A stretch of DNA of 37,686 bases from Lachnospiraceae bacterium. Its GTDB lineage: Bacteria; Bacillota; Clostridia; Lachnospirales; Lachnospiraceae. The stretch's first letter is position 1, and the number at the start of each line of letters is the position of its first letter. The notes under the pieces were generated by a model. It did no database searches. It was not told where the DNA came from and saw nothing but the letters and a program-made list of their open reading frames with translations. The stretch spans positions 1 to 37,686 of the forward strand of contig JAILNN010000209.1 in the NCBI GenBank assembly GCA_024691565.1, given 5' to 3'. This document shows positions 24,618 through 33,381 of this stretch, piece by piece. Made by a program: the position numbers and the translations under genes.

Positions 24618-24726
24618 AAGTTAAGTCCTTCCATATATCCAAACGTTTTTTATTGGAGTTTTAGTGTTGCCTCTAGTTACTTTGTTTAGAGTAACACAAA
24701 TTTTAAAGATATGGAAGAGTTTTAAT

Positions 24727-25935
24727 TTATGAAAATGACCAAACCAGACTTATTATTATAAATACAAGAATTTCTGATATAATCAAAATCCATTTTCTTT
24801 GGAAGGTCTTTTTTATGTCCTTTGTGTAGATAAATTGAATTATTCCATAGGATAGGAAGGTGAATAGGATTCCACCAAAATAAGCATATCCTGTGGCATC
24901 AAAACCTGCAAATTCATTGAAGAATAGGCATCCAATTAATCCTGCACAGATTGTTAATAGTGTGATAAAGAAGGACTCTGATTTCTTGAAGATTAGTGCC
25001 TCACCAGTTCTTTCAAGCTTCATATGCTTATAAGCTAAATAAGCAACAACAACTATCAAAATTGTGATTACAACATATGCAGGGAACCTAAATGGCAAAA
25101 ACTGAATTGTTGGATTTTCCATTCGTCCAAAGTTTGGACTATGCTTAGTGTAGTATTCCACAAGTTCCTTTGGTTGGTAGATAAAATATCCATCATATAC
25201 CTTAAATATTTGGAAGATAGGTGAAATAAATCCTATACGTTCAGGTAATTCTTCTACGAATTTTGCGAAAGGACTTTCACTTTCATATAAGTTATAAAAA
25301 TCATATGACATTATTGAGTAGAAACCATTTAATATCAATGCAAATATTGGGAAGATGAAGTTTATTACGAACATCATACATATGCCTGTGAAGTTTGTGC
25401 CTGAGAGAATCATTGCTAATACACAACTTGAATATAGCATTACATAGAATACTATAACCGACAAGAATGCATAGAAAAAGAAGTAGTCAATCTTTATTCC
25501 TGGCATTGGAGCGACAAAGTGGCAGAGTATGAATGAGAGTAACCAAATTATTGCATATGGAATAACACCTTCTAATAATCCGCTTAGATATTTTGTTGTG
25601 AAAAGTTTTAAACGTGACTGTGGAAGGCTGTGATAAAAGTCTACCTTTGTTTTTGAGTGAAGATAGTTAAATTGGTTAAAGGCTTGTACTGCTGCAAAAA
25701 TGAAGACTAGTACTGAACCGGCTGATAAGTAGCCAATTGCGCCCTCTCTGAAATCAAAAAAGGTATCCATTTTATATACTTCTTCCATATAGTCCAGGTT
25801 TGTTTTGTAGTCGCTGTATGAAATTAAAACGCTGACAAACATAAATAAAAACAAGAAGATGGAGTAAAGAACCACTAAAGGAATATTTAATTTAATATCC
25901 TTGAAAAAGCTCTTAGAAATTAATCGATTTGACAT
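24727..25935 (-). CDS. ABC transporter permease (ABC-2/YtrC-D-like)
   Basis: A 402-residue polytopic membrane protein with about nine hydrophobic segments, the first at 15-38 (VVLYSIFLFLFMFVSVLISY) and others near 50-72, 118-136, 147-178, 185-205, 290-310, 325-342, 350-370 and 380-400. A soluble loop lies at about 210-285. Last gene of a GntR/ATPase/permease operon: its first 23 nt overlap the end of the ATPase gene, and its ribosome site (GGAGGTGGG) lies inside that gene, so the two are translationally coupled. The substrate is unknown; such modules often respond to cell-wall antibiotics or envelope stress. Confidence 0.88.
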   Translation of the reverse strand: MSNRLISKSFFKDIKLNIPLVVLYSIFLFLFMFVSVLISYSDYKTNLDYMEEVYKMDTFFDFREGAIGYLSAGSVLVFIFAAVQAFNQFNYLHSKTKVDFYHSLPQSRLKLFTTKYLSGLLEGVIPYAIIWLLSFILCHFVAPMPGIKIDYFFFYAFLSVIVFYVMLYSSCVLAMILSGTNFTGICMMFVINFIFPIFALILNGFYSIMSYDFYNLYESESPFAKFVEELPERIGFISPIFQIFKVYDGYFIYQPKELVEYYTKHSPNFGRMENPTIQFLPFRFPAYVVITILIVVVAYLAYKHMKLERTGEALIFKKSESFFITLLTICAGLIGCLFFNEFAGFDATGYAYFGGILFTFLSYGIIQFIYTKDIKKTFQRKWILIISEILVFIIISLVWSFS

Positions 25936-26821
25936 CGTAACCCACCTCCTTTGTTTTACTTATGAAGATTTCTTCAAGTGTGAGAGGAATTATCTCATAG
26001 AACACACAATTCTTCTCTTCAAAGGCTTTGTTGACTAATTCTTCATTGCCTTCGAGAGTAAGAGTAAGTAGTCTTCCTCTTGCTTCCTTATGAATGATTT
26101 TAATGCCTTCTGTTGTTTCGATTGACTCGAGGGTATCGTCTTCCTGAAGGACACACTGAACCTTATGAAGGTTGAATTTTAAGTTATCGAGTTCTTCTGA
26201 AAGAAGGATTCCACCTTTATGGAGAAGGCCGATATAGTCACATACATCTTCTAACTCTCTTAGGTTATGGGATGAAATAATGCAGGTTAGTCCGCGTTCT
26301 ACCATATCGTTTGCGATTAAGCTTTTTACAGCGAAGCGCATTACTGGATCGAGACCATCAAAGGTTTCGTCACAGATAAGATATTTAGTGTTTGCTGAAA
26401 GACCAAGAAGCATTTGCACCTGTTTCTTCATACCCTTTGAGAAGGAGCGGATTTTTTTGTCTTTATCTAAACCGAAATCATCGAGTAATTTCAGATATCT
26501 GTCCATATCGAAGTTTGGATACTGTGTAGCATAGTACTTTCCGAGGAGAAGTGGAGTATAGTTTGACATGAAATACTGCTCCTCTGGGATTAAAAAGATG
26601 TTTTGTTTTACTGCCTCATTTTCAAAAACATCTTCGTTTTCAATTTGAATATTTCCGAAATCGCATTTATAGATTCCTGAAATCATTCGAATCAGAGTCG
26701 ATTTTCCGGCGCCATTGGTTCCGATTAGACCGAAAACGCTTTTATCTCTGATAGTTATGCTTAGATCATCGACTGCTGTTACATCGTCAAATGCTTTGGT
26801 AACATGATTTATTTCTATCAT
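25913..26821 (-). CDS. ABC transporter ATP-binding protein
   Basis: A 302-residue nucleotide-binding protein. Walker A GTNGAGKS at 34-41, Q-loop near 80-82, signature SFSKGMKKQ at 126-134, Walker B YLICDE at 147-152 and switch His185 (SSHNL). The signature is the FSKGM form found in NatA/YtrB-type exporters in place of LSGGQ. A C-terminal domain of about 90 residues follows the core. It stands between the GntR regulator (35 nt upstream) and the permease. Confidence 0.93.
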   Translation of the reverse strand: MIEINHVTKAFDDVTAVDDLSITIRDKSVFGLIGTNGAGKSTLIRMISGIYKCDFGNIQIENEDVFENEAVKQNIFLIPEEQYFMSNYTPLLLGKYYATQYPNFDMDRYLKLLDDFGLDKDKKIRSFSKGMKKQVQMLLGLSANTKYLICDETFDGLDPVMRFAVKSLIANDMVERGLTCIISSHNLRELEDVCDYIGLLHKGGILLSEELDNLKFNLHKVQCVLQEDDTLESIETTEGIKIIHKEARGRLLTLTLEGNEELVNKAFEEKNCVFYEIIPLTLEEIFISKTKEVGYDVKSINF

Positions 26822-26856
26822 AGCAACCTCCTTAGATTTAGATTTCTTTTCATTTC

Positions 26857-27213
26857 TTATTTTTCAATTAATTCAATCATTTTTTCTTTTGAAATTCCAA
26901 TTTTTATGCCCTCATCTACGAGTTTAACAAAATCGGATGTCCAGTTTTTTTCTGTTTCCATTTTCTTGACATTTACATTTGAAACAAAGCTTCCCCTGCC
27001 TTTAATCGTAACAATCCAGCCTTCTCTTTCTAGTTCTGTGTAGGTGCGCTGAATTGTGTTTGGATTTACAGAAAGTTCACTTGCGAGTGAGCGAACCGAT
27101 GGGAGAGGATCGCTTTCGTTAAAGACACCAAGAAGTATTAGTTCTTCAAGCTTGCTTTTTACCTGCTCATAAATCGGTCGCCTATCTTTATAGTCTAATA
27201 AAATCAGGGCCAT
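26857..27213 (-). CDS. GntR-family regulator, YtrA subfamily
   Basis: A 118-residue repressor-type protein. The winged helix at about 10-75 carries RRPIYEQVKSKLEELI, LPSVRSLASELSVNPNTIQRTY and GRGSFV. Only a short dimerising helix pair follows, the mark of the YtrA subgroup. It is the first gene of the ABC operon and probably represses its own promoter: an inverted repeat lies at the expected start of transcription. The inducer is unknown; in relatives, cell-wall-active antibiotics release it. Confidence 0.93.
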   Translation of the reverse strand: MALILLDYKDRRPIYEQVKSKLEELILLGVFNESDPLPSVRSLASELSVNPNTIQRTYTELEREGWIVTIKGRGSFVSNVNVKKMETEKNWTSDFVKLVDEGIKIGISKEKMIELIEK

Positions 27214-27237
27214 AATGATCTCCTTTCTTAAGTTACT

Positions 27238-27256
27238 TACATAAGTGTACTATGTA
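27238..27256 (-). promoter_or_regulatory. candidate GntR operator
   Basis: TACATA (27238-27243) and TATGTA (27251-27256) form an inverted repeat with a 7-nt centre containing GTGTAC. It lies just after the -10 box of the GntR operon, where a bound repressor would block transcription. Not proven to be the GntR site. Confidence 0.5.
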
Positions 27257-27266
27257 TCTTAATACA

Positions 27267-27295
27267 GTTATAACAGAAATTAATACAGTTGTCAA
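27267..27295 (-). promoter_or_regulatory. sigma-A promoter for the GntR/ABC operon
   Basis: On the minus strand a perfect TTGACA (27295-27290), 17 nt, TATAAC (27272-27267). ACTGTATTAA occurs twice, once in the spacer and once over the -10 box. Confidence 0.85.
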
Positions 27296-27333
27296 TAGTT
27301 TTTCGTTTTTGCGGGATTTTTATTGAGAATAAA

Positions 27334-27359
27334 AGAACAAGGCCCGTAGGCCTTGTTCT
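27334..27359 (-). terminator. intrinsic terminator of the MATE gene
   Basis: AGAACAAGGCC and GGCCTTGTTCT form a perfect 11-bp stem with a 4-nt loop. TTTTATTC follows on the minus strand. It lies 55 nt after the MATE stop. Confidence 0.9.
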
Positions 27360-27413
27360 GCCAGTAAAAAAAATAATAGGATTATGTAAACCATATAAAT
27401 GAAAATTTCGATT

Positions 27414-28877
27414 TTATGCAGCCTTTACGCGGCCAACGAGTGCTTTCTTTTTCCACTTTCCTTGAACGAAACGGAAGGTGTTCATAAGCGCTGTGATTAT
27501 CCAGGTTAAACCGTTTGTGTACCAAATTCCCCAAACGCCGATTCCTGGAATCATCATGAATAAGAGGGCGAAGCCGACACGTCCGACTACTTCTGCGACT
27601 CCGTTCATCATTGTGAAGGTTGTATCGCCAACTCCGTTTAACATTCCTCTCATTATATAGATTGCTCCGAGAGGAGTGTACATAAGGCTTGTGATCTTTA
27701 AGCCGGTTGAACCCATCTTGATAACTTCTGGTTCATTTACAAAGATTCCGATTACGCTTTCACCAAAGAGGAACATTATGGCAATCATAAAGATTCCAAA
27801 TCCAAGGACTAAAAGTAGTGATTTCTTGCAACCTGATTTTACTCTGTTCATTTTTCCAGCACCTGCGTTTTGTCCTGCGAAGGTTGAAACGGCAGCGCCT
27901 AGGGAACTAAATGGCTGCTGAACGAGCTGTTCAACCCTTCCTGTTGCGGTGTAGGCTGCCATTACAGTTGCGCCGTAGTGGTTTACTACTGACTGAAGTG
28001 CCATACATGAAAATGCAATTAATGAGTTCTGAGCTGCGAGAGGAATTCCTATTTTGAAGGATTTCTTGAAAATCTCGCGGTCAAATTTTAGATGTCTTTT
28101 CTCTATGTGTAGGTACTCATTTTTACGATATCCATAAATAATTGAACCTATCATTGCAACAACCTGTGCAATTACTGTTGCGAGGGCAACACCGGTAACA
28201 CCGAGTTTGAAAACTACTACAAAAAGTAAGTCAAGAACAATATTTGTGAGACAGGCAACCACGAGGAAAATCAGTGGTGTGCGAGAATCTCCAAGTGCTC
28301 TTAATATTGATGATACCATGTTGTAGGCTGCAACCAGGAAGATTGCGGAGTTACAAATAATCATATAGGTATGAGCGTATGCGAAGGTTTCCTTTGGTGT
28401 GTTCATTAAGATGAGAATAGGTTTTGAAAGGAAAACACCTACGAAGCTCATTACAATACCACTTATTAGGGTAATATAAATTGAGTTTGCAATTATTTTC
28501 TTTACCATTTCTTTTTTGCCGGCTCCGAAGTACTGTGAAATAAGGATTCCAATACCTGATGAAAGACCGAAGCAAAGTGAGAAGAAAAGGAAGTTAATTG
28601 CTCCGACACTACCAACAGCACCGAGTGCGTTGGAGTTAACGTATTTTCCAACTACGATTGAGTCTACCATGTTGTAGAACTGCTGGAAAATATTTCCGAC
28701 AAGAAGTGGGAGGGTGAATTTAAGTAGTAAGCTTATTTCATTTCCCTTTGTCATATCAACAGAACCGCCAAATGAGCGCTTCTTTTTTTGGACTCTTTTT
28801 TGGTTAGAGGCTTTATTATTTTCATTATATGGTGTTACAGGGTTCTTTCTTTTTACGTTTAATGAAGTTGATTTCAT
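27414..28877 (-). CDS. MATE-family multidrug/cation antiporter
   Basis: A 487-residue membrane protein with the twelve-helix MATE layout. Typical motifs are LLLKFTLPLLVGNIFQQFYN with NMVDSIVVG (58-76), SILRALGDSRTPL, and the second-half mirror PFSSLGAAVSTFAGQNAGAG and MRGMLNGVGDTTF. A polar, Lys-rich N-terminal extension of about 40 residues precedes the first helix, longer than usual. AGGAGGTCG lies before the ATG. It is divergent from an AraC regulator gene, which may control it. The exported compound is unknown. Confidence 0.93.
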   Translation of the reverse strand: MKSTSLNVKRKNPVTPYNENNKASNQKRVQKKKRSFGGSVDMTKGNEISLLLKFTLPLLVGNIFQQFYNMVDSIVVGKYVNSNALGAVGSVGAINFLFFSLCFGLSSGIGILISQYFGAGKKEMVKKIIANSIYITLISGIVMSFVGVFLSKPILILMNTPKETFAYAHTYMIICNSAIFLVAAYNMVSSILRALGDSRTPLIFLVVACLTNIVLDLLFVVVFKLGVTGVALATVIAQVVAMIGSIIYGYRKNEYLHIEKRHLKFDREIFKKSFKIGIPLAAQNSLIAFSCMALQSVVNHYGATVMAAYTATGRVEQLVQQPFSSLGAAVSTFAGQNAGAGKMNRVKSGCKKSLLLVLGFGIFMIAIMFLFGESVIGIFVNEPEVIKMGSTGLKITSLMYTPLGAIYIMRGMLNGVGDTTFTMMNGVAEVVGRVGFALLFMMIPGIGVWGIWYTNGLTWIITALMNTFRFVQGKWKKKALVGRVKAA

Positions 28878-28901
28878 AATGCGACCTCCTTTTTAGTATT
28901 T

Positions 28902-28952
28902 ACAAAAGTAAGAATTGGACCCAAAACGGGTGTGGAAAAATTTTACTTTTGT
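28902..28952. promoter_or_regulatory. 10-bp inverted repeat between MATE and AraC genes
   Basis: ACAAAAGTAA (28902-28911) and TTACTTTTGT (28943-28952) are perfect inverted copies 31 bp apart. They lie upstream of the AraC promoter and over the likely MATE promoter zone, so a regulator binding both could control both genes. The 159-bp gap holds no gene. Confidence 0.6.
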
Positions 28953-28963
28953 GAAATGAATTA

Positions 28964-28992
28964 TAGACAGATTCCCCAAATAATAATATAAT
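28964..28992 (+). promoter_or_regulatory. sigma-A promoter for the AraC-family gene
   Basis: TAGACA (28964-28969), 17 nt, TATAAT (28987-28992), about 38 nt before the start codon. Confidence 0.75.
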
Positions 28993-29036
28993 TATTCTAC
29001 TTAAAAATTGAACAAATCTATCAAAAGGAGATTTAT

Positions 29037-29921
29037 ATGAGGCTATATGAGGAAGGAAATATCCTAAAATCGCCTATTGAGGCATTTTATTACGATGCAA
29101 ATAAATATGATTTTCCGATTGGTCAGCACTGGCATTATTATTCTGAAGTAATCTATGGAATTGAGGATACGACAGTGGTTGTATGCAACGATAAAGAATA
29201 TGATGTCAAACCTAATCAATTGATTTTTGTGCCTCCAGAGACCATCCATTCGATGTTTTCGCGAGATGAAAAAAAACCTAAATATCTTGTTGTAAAGTTT
29301 GATGCAAATCGTGTATACTTGAGCGGCGGCTATATGCCACGCCTTAGTTCGATTTTCAGAGGCTTTAGAAAACCGATTGATGTGCCGATTCTGTTTTCGC
29401 AGGAGGATTTACCACGCTTTAATATGAGGGACAGCCTATATAGGCTTGTTGATGAGATTAACACAAAGAACTACGGATACGACTCATATATTAATTCAAT
29501 TCTGCAAATGCTTATGCTTGAAATGTTTAGGAAATGGCATGATTTGGGGCTTCTGAATGATTTTGCTACATCAGAGGATACAGATGAATATTCATTTCAT
29601 GATATTATTCCTTATATTGATGAGCATTCGGATGAAATCATTAAAATCGAAGATTTGGCGGATATGTGTGGAATGAGCTATTCTAACTTTGCGCGTCGTT
29701 TTAAGAGTGTCTATGGGCAGAGTTGTAAGGAATATATAGAATTTATCAAGCTTAGTCGTGTTGAGAAGTTCCTACTTTTTACCGATTATGATTTGACGCA
29801 TATCAGCACAGAGACAGGCTTTTCGGACTGTAGCCATTTAATTAGGGTGTTTAAGAGAAAATATGGAATTACACCTAAGCAATATAAGAAGATTCATTTG
29901 CAGAAGGGAGAAGGAAAATGA
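29037..29921 (+). CDS. AraC-family transcription regulator
   Basis: A 294-residue regulator. The N-terminal cupin sensor domain (about 1-110) has HWHYYSEVIYG and PETIHSMF, where histidines line the ligand pocket in relatives. The C-terminal double helix-turn-helix (about 195-290) has IIKIEDLADMCGMSYSNFARRFK and ISTETGFSDCSHLIRVFKRKYGITPKQY. Such regulators usually sense sugars. Start: AAAAGGAG 6 nt before ATG. Its stop overlaps the next ATG, so it is co-translated with the YczE-like gene; it is also divergent from the MATE gene. Confidence 0.93.
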   Translation: MRLYEEGNILKSPIEAFYYDANKYDFPIGQHWHYYSEVIYGIEDTTVVVCNDKEYDVKPNQLIFVPPETIHSMFSRDEKKPKYLVVKFDANRVYLSGGYMPRLSSIFRGFRKPIDVPILFSQEDLPRFNMRDSLYRLVDEINTKNYGYDSYINSILQMLMLEMFRKWHDLGLLNDFATSEDTDEYSFHDIIPYIDEHSDEIIKIEDLADMCGMSYSNFARRFKSVYGQSCKEYIEFIKLSRVEKFLLFTDYDLTHISTETGFSDCSHLIRVFKRKYGITPKQYKKIHLQKGEGK

Positions 29922-30565
29922 AATTTAAAATCGACTCTAAGAGGATTGCCCTCTGTTTTATTGCAGTATTTGGGATGGGCTTCTTTCTGTCGTTTTTGAT
30001 TCTATGCAATTTGGGTACAGACCCTGCAACTTTTATGAATAAGTCGATTTCAGCTAGGATTGGCATGAGTTTTGGGAACCTGCAGCTTATTGTCAATGCG
30101 ATTATGCTTATTGGAGTGCTTATTTGGGACAGAAGCATGCTTGGCTTTGGTACAATCTTTAATATGGTATTAGTTGGCTATTATGCAGATTTTTGGGATA
30201 TGGTTTGGGGAAAGGTTATTCCTAAATCGGCCTTTGTTGATCCAATTCCTAGGTGGAGTATATTTTTAGTATCGCTCTTTTTCTTTATTGTTAGTGTGGC
30301 GGTATATGTAAATTCGGATATGGGTGTTGCGCCTTATGATGCGCTACCGATTATCATTAATAAAAAGGTTATGGATAAGTTTCCTAAATTCCCAAGTTTT
30401 TTAGTTAGAATGCTTTGGGATGCTTTGGCAATCTGTATTGGTATCATTTTTGGACATATTCCTGTTGTTGGTGTAATTCTAATGGCTCTATTCCTTGGGC
30501 CTATTATATCGGCGGTTGGAAAGGTCCTTAATTCTATGTTTAACAAGGAAAAATCTGATGAATAA
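29918..30565 (+). CDS. YczE/YitT-like membrane protein
   Basis: A 215-residue integral membrane protein with about five hydrophobic segments (10-30, 52-70, 75-92, 107-130, 160-195). It carries NLGTDPATFMN near 32-42 and a matching NSDMGVAPYDALP in the second half, the internal repeat of the YczE family. Function is not established for this family; transport has been suggested. It starts in an ATGA overlap with the AraC gene, so the regulator probably controls it. Confidence 0.82.
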   Translation: MKFKIDSKRIALCFIAVFGMGFFLSFLILCNLGTDPATFMNKSISARIGMSFGNLQLIVNAIMLIGVLIWDRSMLGFGTIFNMVLVGYYADFWDMVWGKVIPKSAFVDPIPRWSIFLVSLFFFIVSVAVYVNSDMGVAPYDALPIIINKKVMDKFPKFPSFLVRMLWDALAICIGIIFGHIPVVGVILMALFLGPIISAVGKVLNSMFNKEKSDE

Positions 30566-30602
30566 TCTAGAATAATTATGGGGGTTTGGAAGTAAGAATT
30601 TG

Positions 30603-30632
30603 TTGACATAACCCATCTATATGGATTATAAT
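30603..30632 (+). promoter_or_regulatory. sigma-A promoter for xylA
   Basis: Perfect TTGACA (30603-30608), 18 nt, perfect TATAAT (30627-30632): a strong promoter. The leader is about 95 nt. Confidence 0.88.
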
Positions 30633-30665
30633 TTATTAAGATTTCGTAAGAATTTCAAAAGAGAA

Positions 30666-30697
30666 GTTACTTTAAAATTTATAATAAATCAAGTAAC
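30666..30697 (+). promoter_or_regulatory. inverted repeat in the xylA leader
   Basis: GTTACTT (30666-30672) and AAGTAAC (30691-30697) are perfect inverted copies 18 bp apart, downstream of the strong promoter and upstream of the ribosome site. This is a reasonable place for an operator of a sugar-responsive repressor; an RNA stem is also possible. No regulator is assigned. Confidence 0.45.
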
Positions 30698-30732
30698 CCT
30701 TAACAATCAAAATTTTAGGAGGTAAGGCAAAA

Positions 30733-32058
30733 ATGGCATTTTTTGAGAACATCCCTGAGATTAAATTCGAGGGACCAGCAAGCAAGAATCCGCTTGCATT
30801 TAAGTATTATGACGCAAATCGCGTAATTATGGGGAAAACAATGGAGGAGCATCTTCCATTTGCAATGGCTTGGTGGCATAACCTTGGCGCAAATGGTGTA
30901 GATATGTTCGGTAGGGGAACAATTGATAAATCTTTTGGTGCTGAACCAGGAACAATGGAGCATGCTAAGGCTAAGGTTGATGCTGGTATCGAGTTCATGA
31001 AGAAACTTGGTATTAAGTATTACTGCTGGCATGATGTTGACCTCGTACCAGAGTGCGAAGAAGATATAAATGTAACAAACGCTCGTCTTGACGAGATTTC
31101 AGATTATATTTTAGAGAAGACAAAGGGAACTGATATTAAGTGTCTTTGGGGAACAGCTAATATGTTCGGAAACCCAAGATTCATGAATGGTGCAGGAAGC
31201 ACAAACTCAGCTGATGTTTATTGCTTCGCAGCAGCTCAGGTTAAGAAAGCTCTCGATATCACAGTTAAACTTGGTGGTAGAGGTTATGTATTCTGGGGTG
31301 GTCGTGAAGGTTATGAAACTCTTCTTAACACAGATGTTAAGTTTGAGCAGGAAAACATCGCACAGCTCATGAAGATGGCAGTTGCTTATGGTAGAAGCAT
31401 CGGATTTACAGGTGATTTCTATATCGAGCCTAAGCCAAAGGAGCCAATGACACATCAGTATGATTTCGATGCTGCTACAGCAATCGGATTCCTTCGTCAG
31501 TATGGTCTTGATAAGGACTTCAAGATGAACATCGAAGCTAACCATGCAACACTTGCTGGACATACATTTGAGCATGAGCTTCGTATCTCAGCAATGAACG
31601 GAATGCTTGGTTCAGTAGATGCTAACCAGGGTAATCCAATGCTTGGATGGGATACAGATGAGTTCCCATGTGATGTTTATTCTGCAACATTTGCTATGTA
31701 TGAAGTTCTTAAGGCTGGTGGACTTACAGGTGGATTTAACTTTGACTCAAAGAACCGTCGTCCATCAAATACTTATGAGGATATGTTCCTCGCATTCATC
31801 CTTGGAATGGATACATTCGCTCAAGGTCTTATCAAAGCTGCTGAAATCATTGAAGATGGTAGACTCGATGAGTTCAAGAAAGAGCGTTACGCTAGCTTCA
31901 ACGAAGGTCTTGGAGCAAAGGTTAGAGATGGTTCTGCTACACTTGAAGAGCTTGCAGCTGCAGCAGCAGACATGAAGGCTCCTGCAAATCCTGGATCAGG
32001 AAAGACAGAGTATCTCCAGAGCGTAGTTAATAATGTTCTTTTTAACGGAAATAAATAA
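30733..32058 (+). CDS. xylA: xylose isomerase
   Basis: A 441-residue cytosolic class II enzyme that converts D-xylose to D-xylulose. Catalytic His100 and Asp103 are in [10 protein letters not shown]. Metal-site regions [38 protein letters not shown] and GSVDANQG are all present. Codon use is visibly more selected than in its neighbours (many AAC, TTC, GGA), which fits high expression. AGGAGGT precedes the ATG. No xylB, transporter or xylR lies next to it, so the xylose pathway is dispersed or encoded elsewhere. A strong promoter and its own terminator make it a single-gene unit. Confidence 0.97.
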   Translation: MAFFENIPEIKFEGPASKNPLAFKYYDANRVIMGKTMEEHLPFAMAWWHNLGANGVDMFGRGTIDKSFGAEPGTMEHAKAKVDAGIEFMKKLGIKYYCWHDVDLVPECEEDINVTNARLDEISDYILEKTKGTDIKCLWGTANMFGNPRFMNGAGSTNSADVYCFAAAQVKKALDITVKLGGRGYVFWGGREGYETLLNTDVKFEQENIAQLMKMAVAYGRSIGFTGDFYIEPKPKEPMTHQYDFDAATAIGFLRQYGLDKDFKMNIEANHATLAGHTFEHELRISAMNGMLGSVDANQGNPMLGWDTDEFPCDVYSATFAMYEVLKAGGLTGGFNFDSKNRRPSNTYEDMFLAFILGMDTFAQGLIKAAEIIEDGRLDEFKKERYASFNEGLGAKVRDGSATLEELAAAAADMKAPANPGSGKTEYLQSVVNNVLFNGNK

Positions 32059-32166
32059 TAAATAATAAATAATAAATAGTTGTGATATAGACCCACAAAG
32101 ATTTAAATTAATTTGAATTTATATATCTTGATATAAATTATGTCTTTATTACTTAATTCCTTAATT

Positions 32167-32196
32167 AAAGCTGGTGTGAGCGATTGCACCAGCTTT
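32167..32196 (+). terminator. intrinsic terminator of xylA
   Basis: AAAGCTGGTG pairs with CACCAGCTTT over 10 bp; AAGTTTTGG follows. It lies 108 nt after the xylA stop. The gap to the next gene (32197-32339) has nothing else I can name. Confidence 0.85.
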
Positions 32197-32339
32197 AAGT
32201 TTTGGATAAGTTCATAGTTTTAGTGATGTTTATTGCGATAGTAAACATTTTGTCTAAGTAACAGTAGTTAATTATAGGATATGAGCGGGAAACAATAATC
32301 ATTACGGTATGTAGTGATTTAAATAGTAAAAGGTGAAAT

Positions 32340-33161
32340 ATGGAGATAGATTATAGTTATATTACAACGTTGGTTGTTGATAATGAGCCGGCAGCAGTGA
32401 GGGGACTGAAGAGGACAATCGAGAAGTTGTATCCAAATATGACTGTACTTACAGCCAAGGGGAGCGAGGAAGCTCTGAATATTTTTCGAGAAAATGATGT
32501 ACAAATTGTCTTAACAGATATCGAAATGCCTAAATTTAGTGGAATTGAACTGGCCCAGAAAATTAAACTTGAAAAATCGGATGTTAATATTATTTATGTG
32601 ACTGCATATAGTCAATATGCTTTAAAAGCGTTCGAAAGTCGTGCAAGTGGATATATTTTGAAGCCTGCAACTGATGAAATGATTATGAAGGAATTCAATA
32701 ATTTAAGATATCCTGTCGATTTGAGAAAAAATAATACTGATATTTTCATTAAGTGCTTTGGAAAATTTGAGATTTTCTATAAGGGTGAGCCTATTATTTT
32801 TGAAAGAAGGGCTGCTCTTGAGGTTTTAGCATATCTTGTTAGTTTAAATGGTTCCCCCGCAAATACCAATGAGCTCTGTGATGCACTTTGGGAAGATAAT
32901 TATGAAATTTCAGACAAAAAAGCGTATTTAAGAATTATTATGACAGCTCTTAAGAAAACGCTTAATAAATATAAGATTTCAGATATTTTTATTAAGAAGC
33001 AAAATTATTTTGCAATTGATAAAACAAAGGTTGATTGCGATTATTTTGATTTCATGGAAGGTAAAATTTATGCTGTAAATGCGTATAAAGGGGAGTTTAT
33101 GACGCAGTACAGCTGGGCTGAGATGAAAATATGGCAGTTAAATAATTATATTGAAAATTAA
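32340..33161 (+). CDS. orphan response regulator with SARP-like DNA-binding domain
   Basis: A 273-residue regulator. The receiver domain (8-125) has acidic Asp14 and Glu16, phospho-acceptor Asp60 (LTDIEMPK), Thr88 and Lys108 (LKPA). A winged-helix domain of the SARP/Trans_reg_C type spans about 130-225 (IKCFGKFEIFYKGEPI, RRAALEVLAYLVS, ALWEDN, LRIIMTALKKTL). The BTAD part is very short (about 235-273), ending in YSWAEMKIWQL. No histidine kinase gene is adjacent. Such receiver-SARP proteins occur across Lachnospiraceae and their targets are mostly unknown. AAAAGGTGA is the ribosome site. Confidence 0.85.
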   Translation: MEIDYSYITTLVVDNEPAAVRGLKRTIEKLYPNMTVLTAKGSEEALNIFRENDVQIVLTDIEMPKFSGIELAQKIKLEKSDVNIIYVTAYSQYALKAFESRASGYILKPATDEMIMKEFNNLRYPVDLRKNNTDIFIKCFGKFEIFYKGEPIIFERRAALEVLAYLVSLNGSPANTNELCDALWEDNYEISDKKAYLRIIMTALKKTLNKYKISDIFIKKQNYFAIDKTKVDCDYFDFMEGKIYAVNAYKGEFMTQYSWAEMKIWQLNNYIEN

Positions 33162-33232
33162 TTTAATTTTGATAAAATATATATAGTATCCAATTATTAC
33201 AAATATTTGTAACTGTTTTGTAATGTTGGGTA

Positions 33233-33241
33233 TGTTATAAT
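33233..33241 (+). promoter_or_regulatory. extended -10 promoter for the candidate small RNA
   Basis: TGTTATAAT is a perfect extended -10 element. No good -35 box lies 17 nt upstream, as is usual for this class. Transcription would begin near 33248. Confidence 0.6.
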
Positions 33242-33247
33242 GCCTCT

Positions 33248-33369
33248 GCATTGAGTGAAAACTCAGTGTAGTAAATTCTTTTTGTACTCCCTATTTTACA
33301 GAAAGAATTTGTAATTTCATACTTTCCCAACTAGCAGGCGACGATTCCCATCCGAGCCTGCTTTTTTTA
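33248..33369 (+). ncRNA. candidate structured small RNA of about 120 nt
   Basis: Three clean stems stand in a row after the extended -10 promoter. CATTGAGT/ACTCAGTG (33249-33268) has a GAAA tetraloop. AAATTCTTT (33273-33281) pairs perfectly with AAAGAATTT (33302-33310). A terminator follows, AGCAGGC (33333-33339) with GCCTGCT (33356-33362) and seven T. No start codon with a ribosome site or useful open frame is inside. It does not match 6S, SRP, tmRNA or RNase P RNA as I know them. It could also be the decaying end of the response-regulator transcript. Confidence 0.55.
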
Positions 33370-33381
33370 TGCGTCGGTGAC

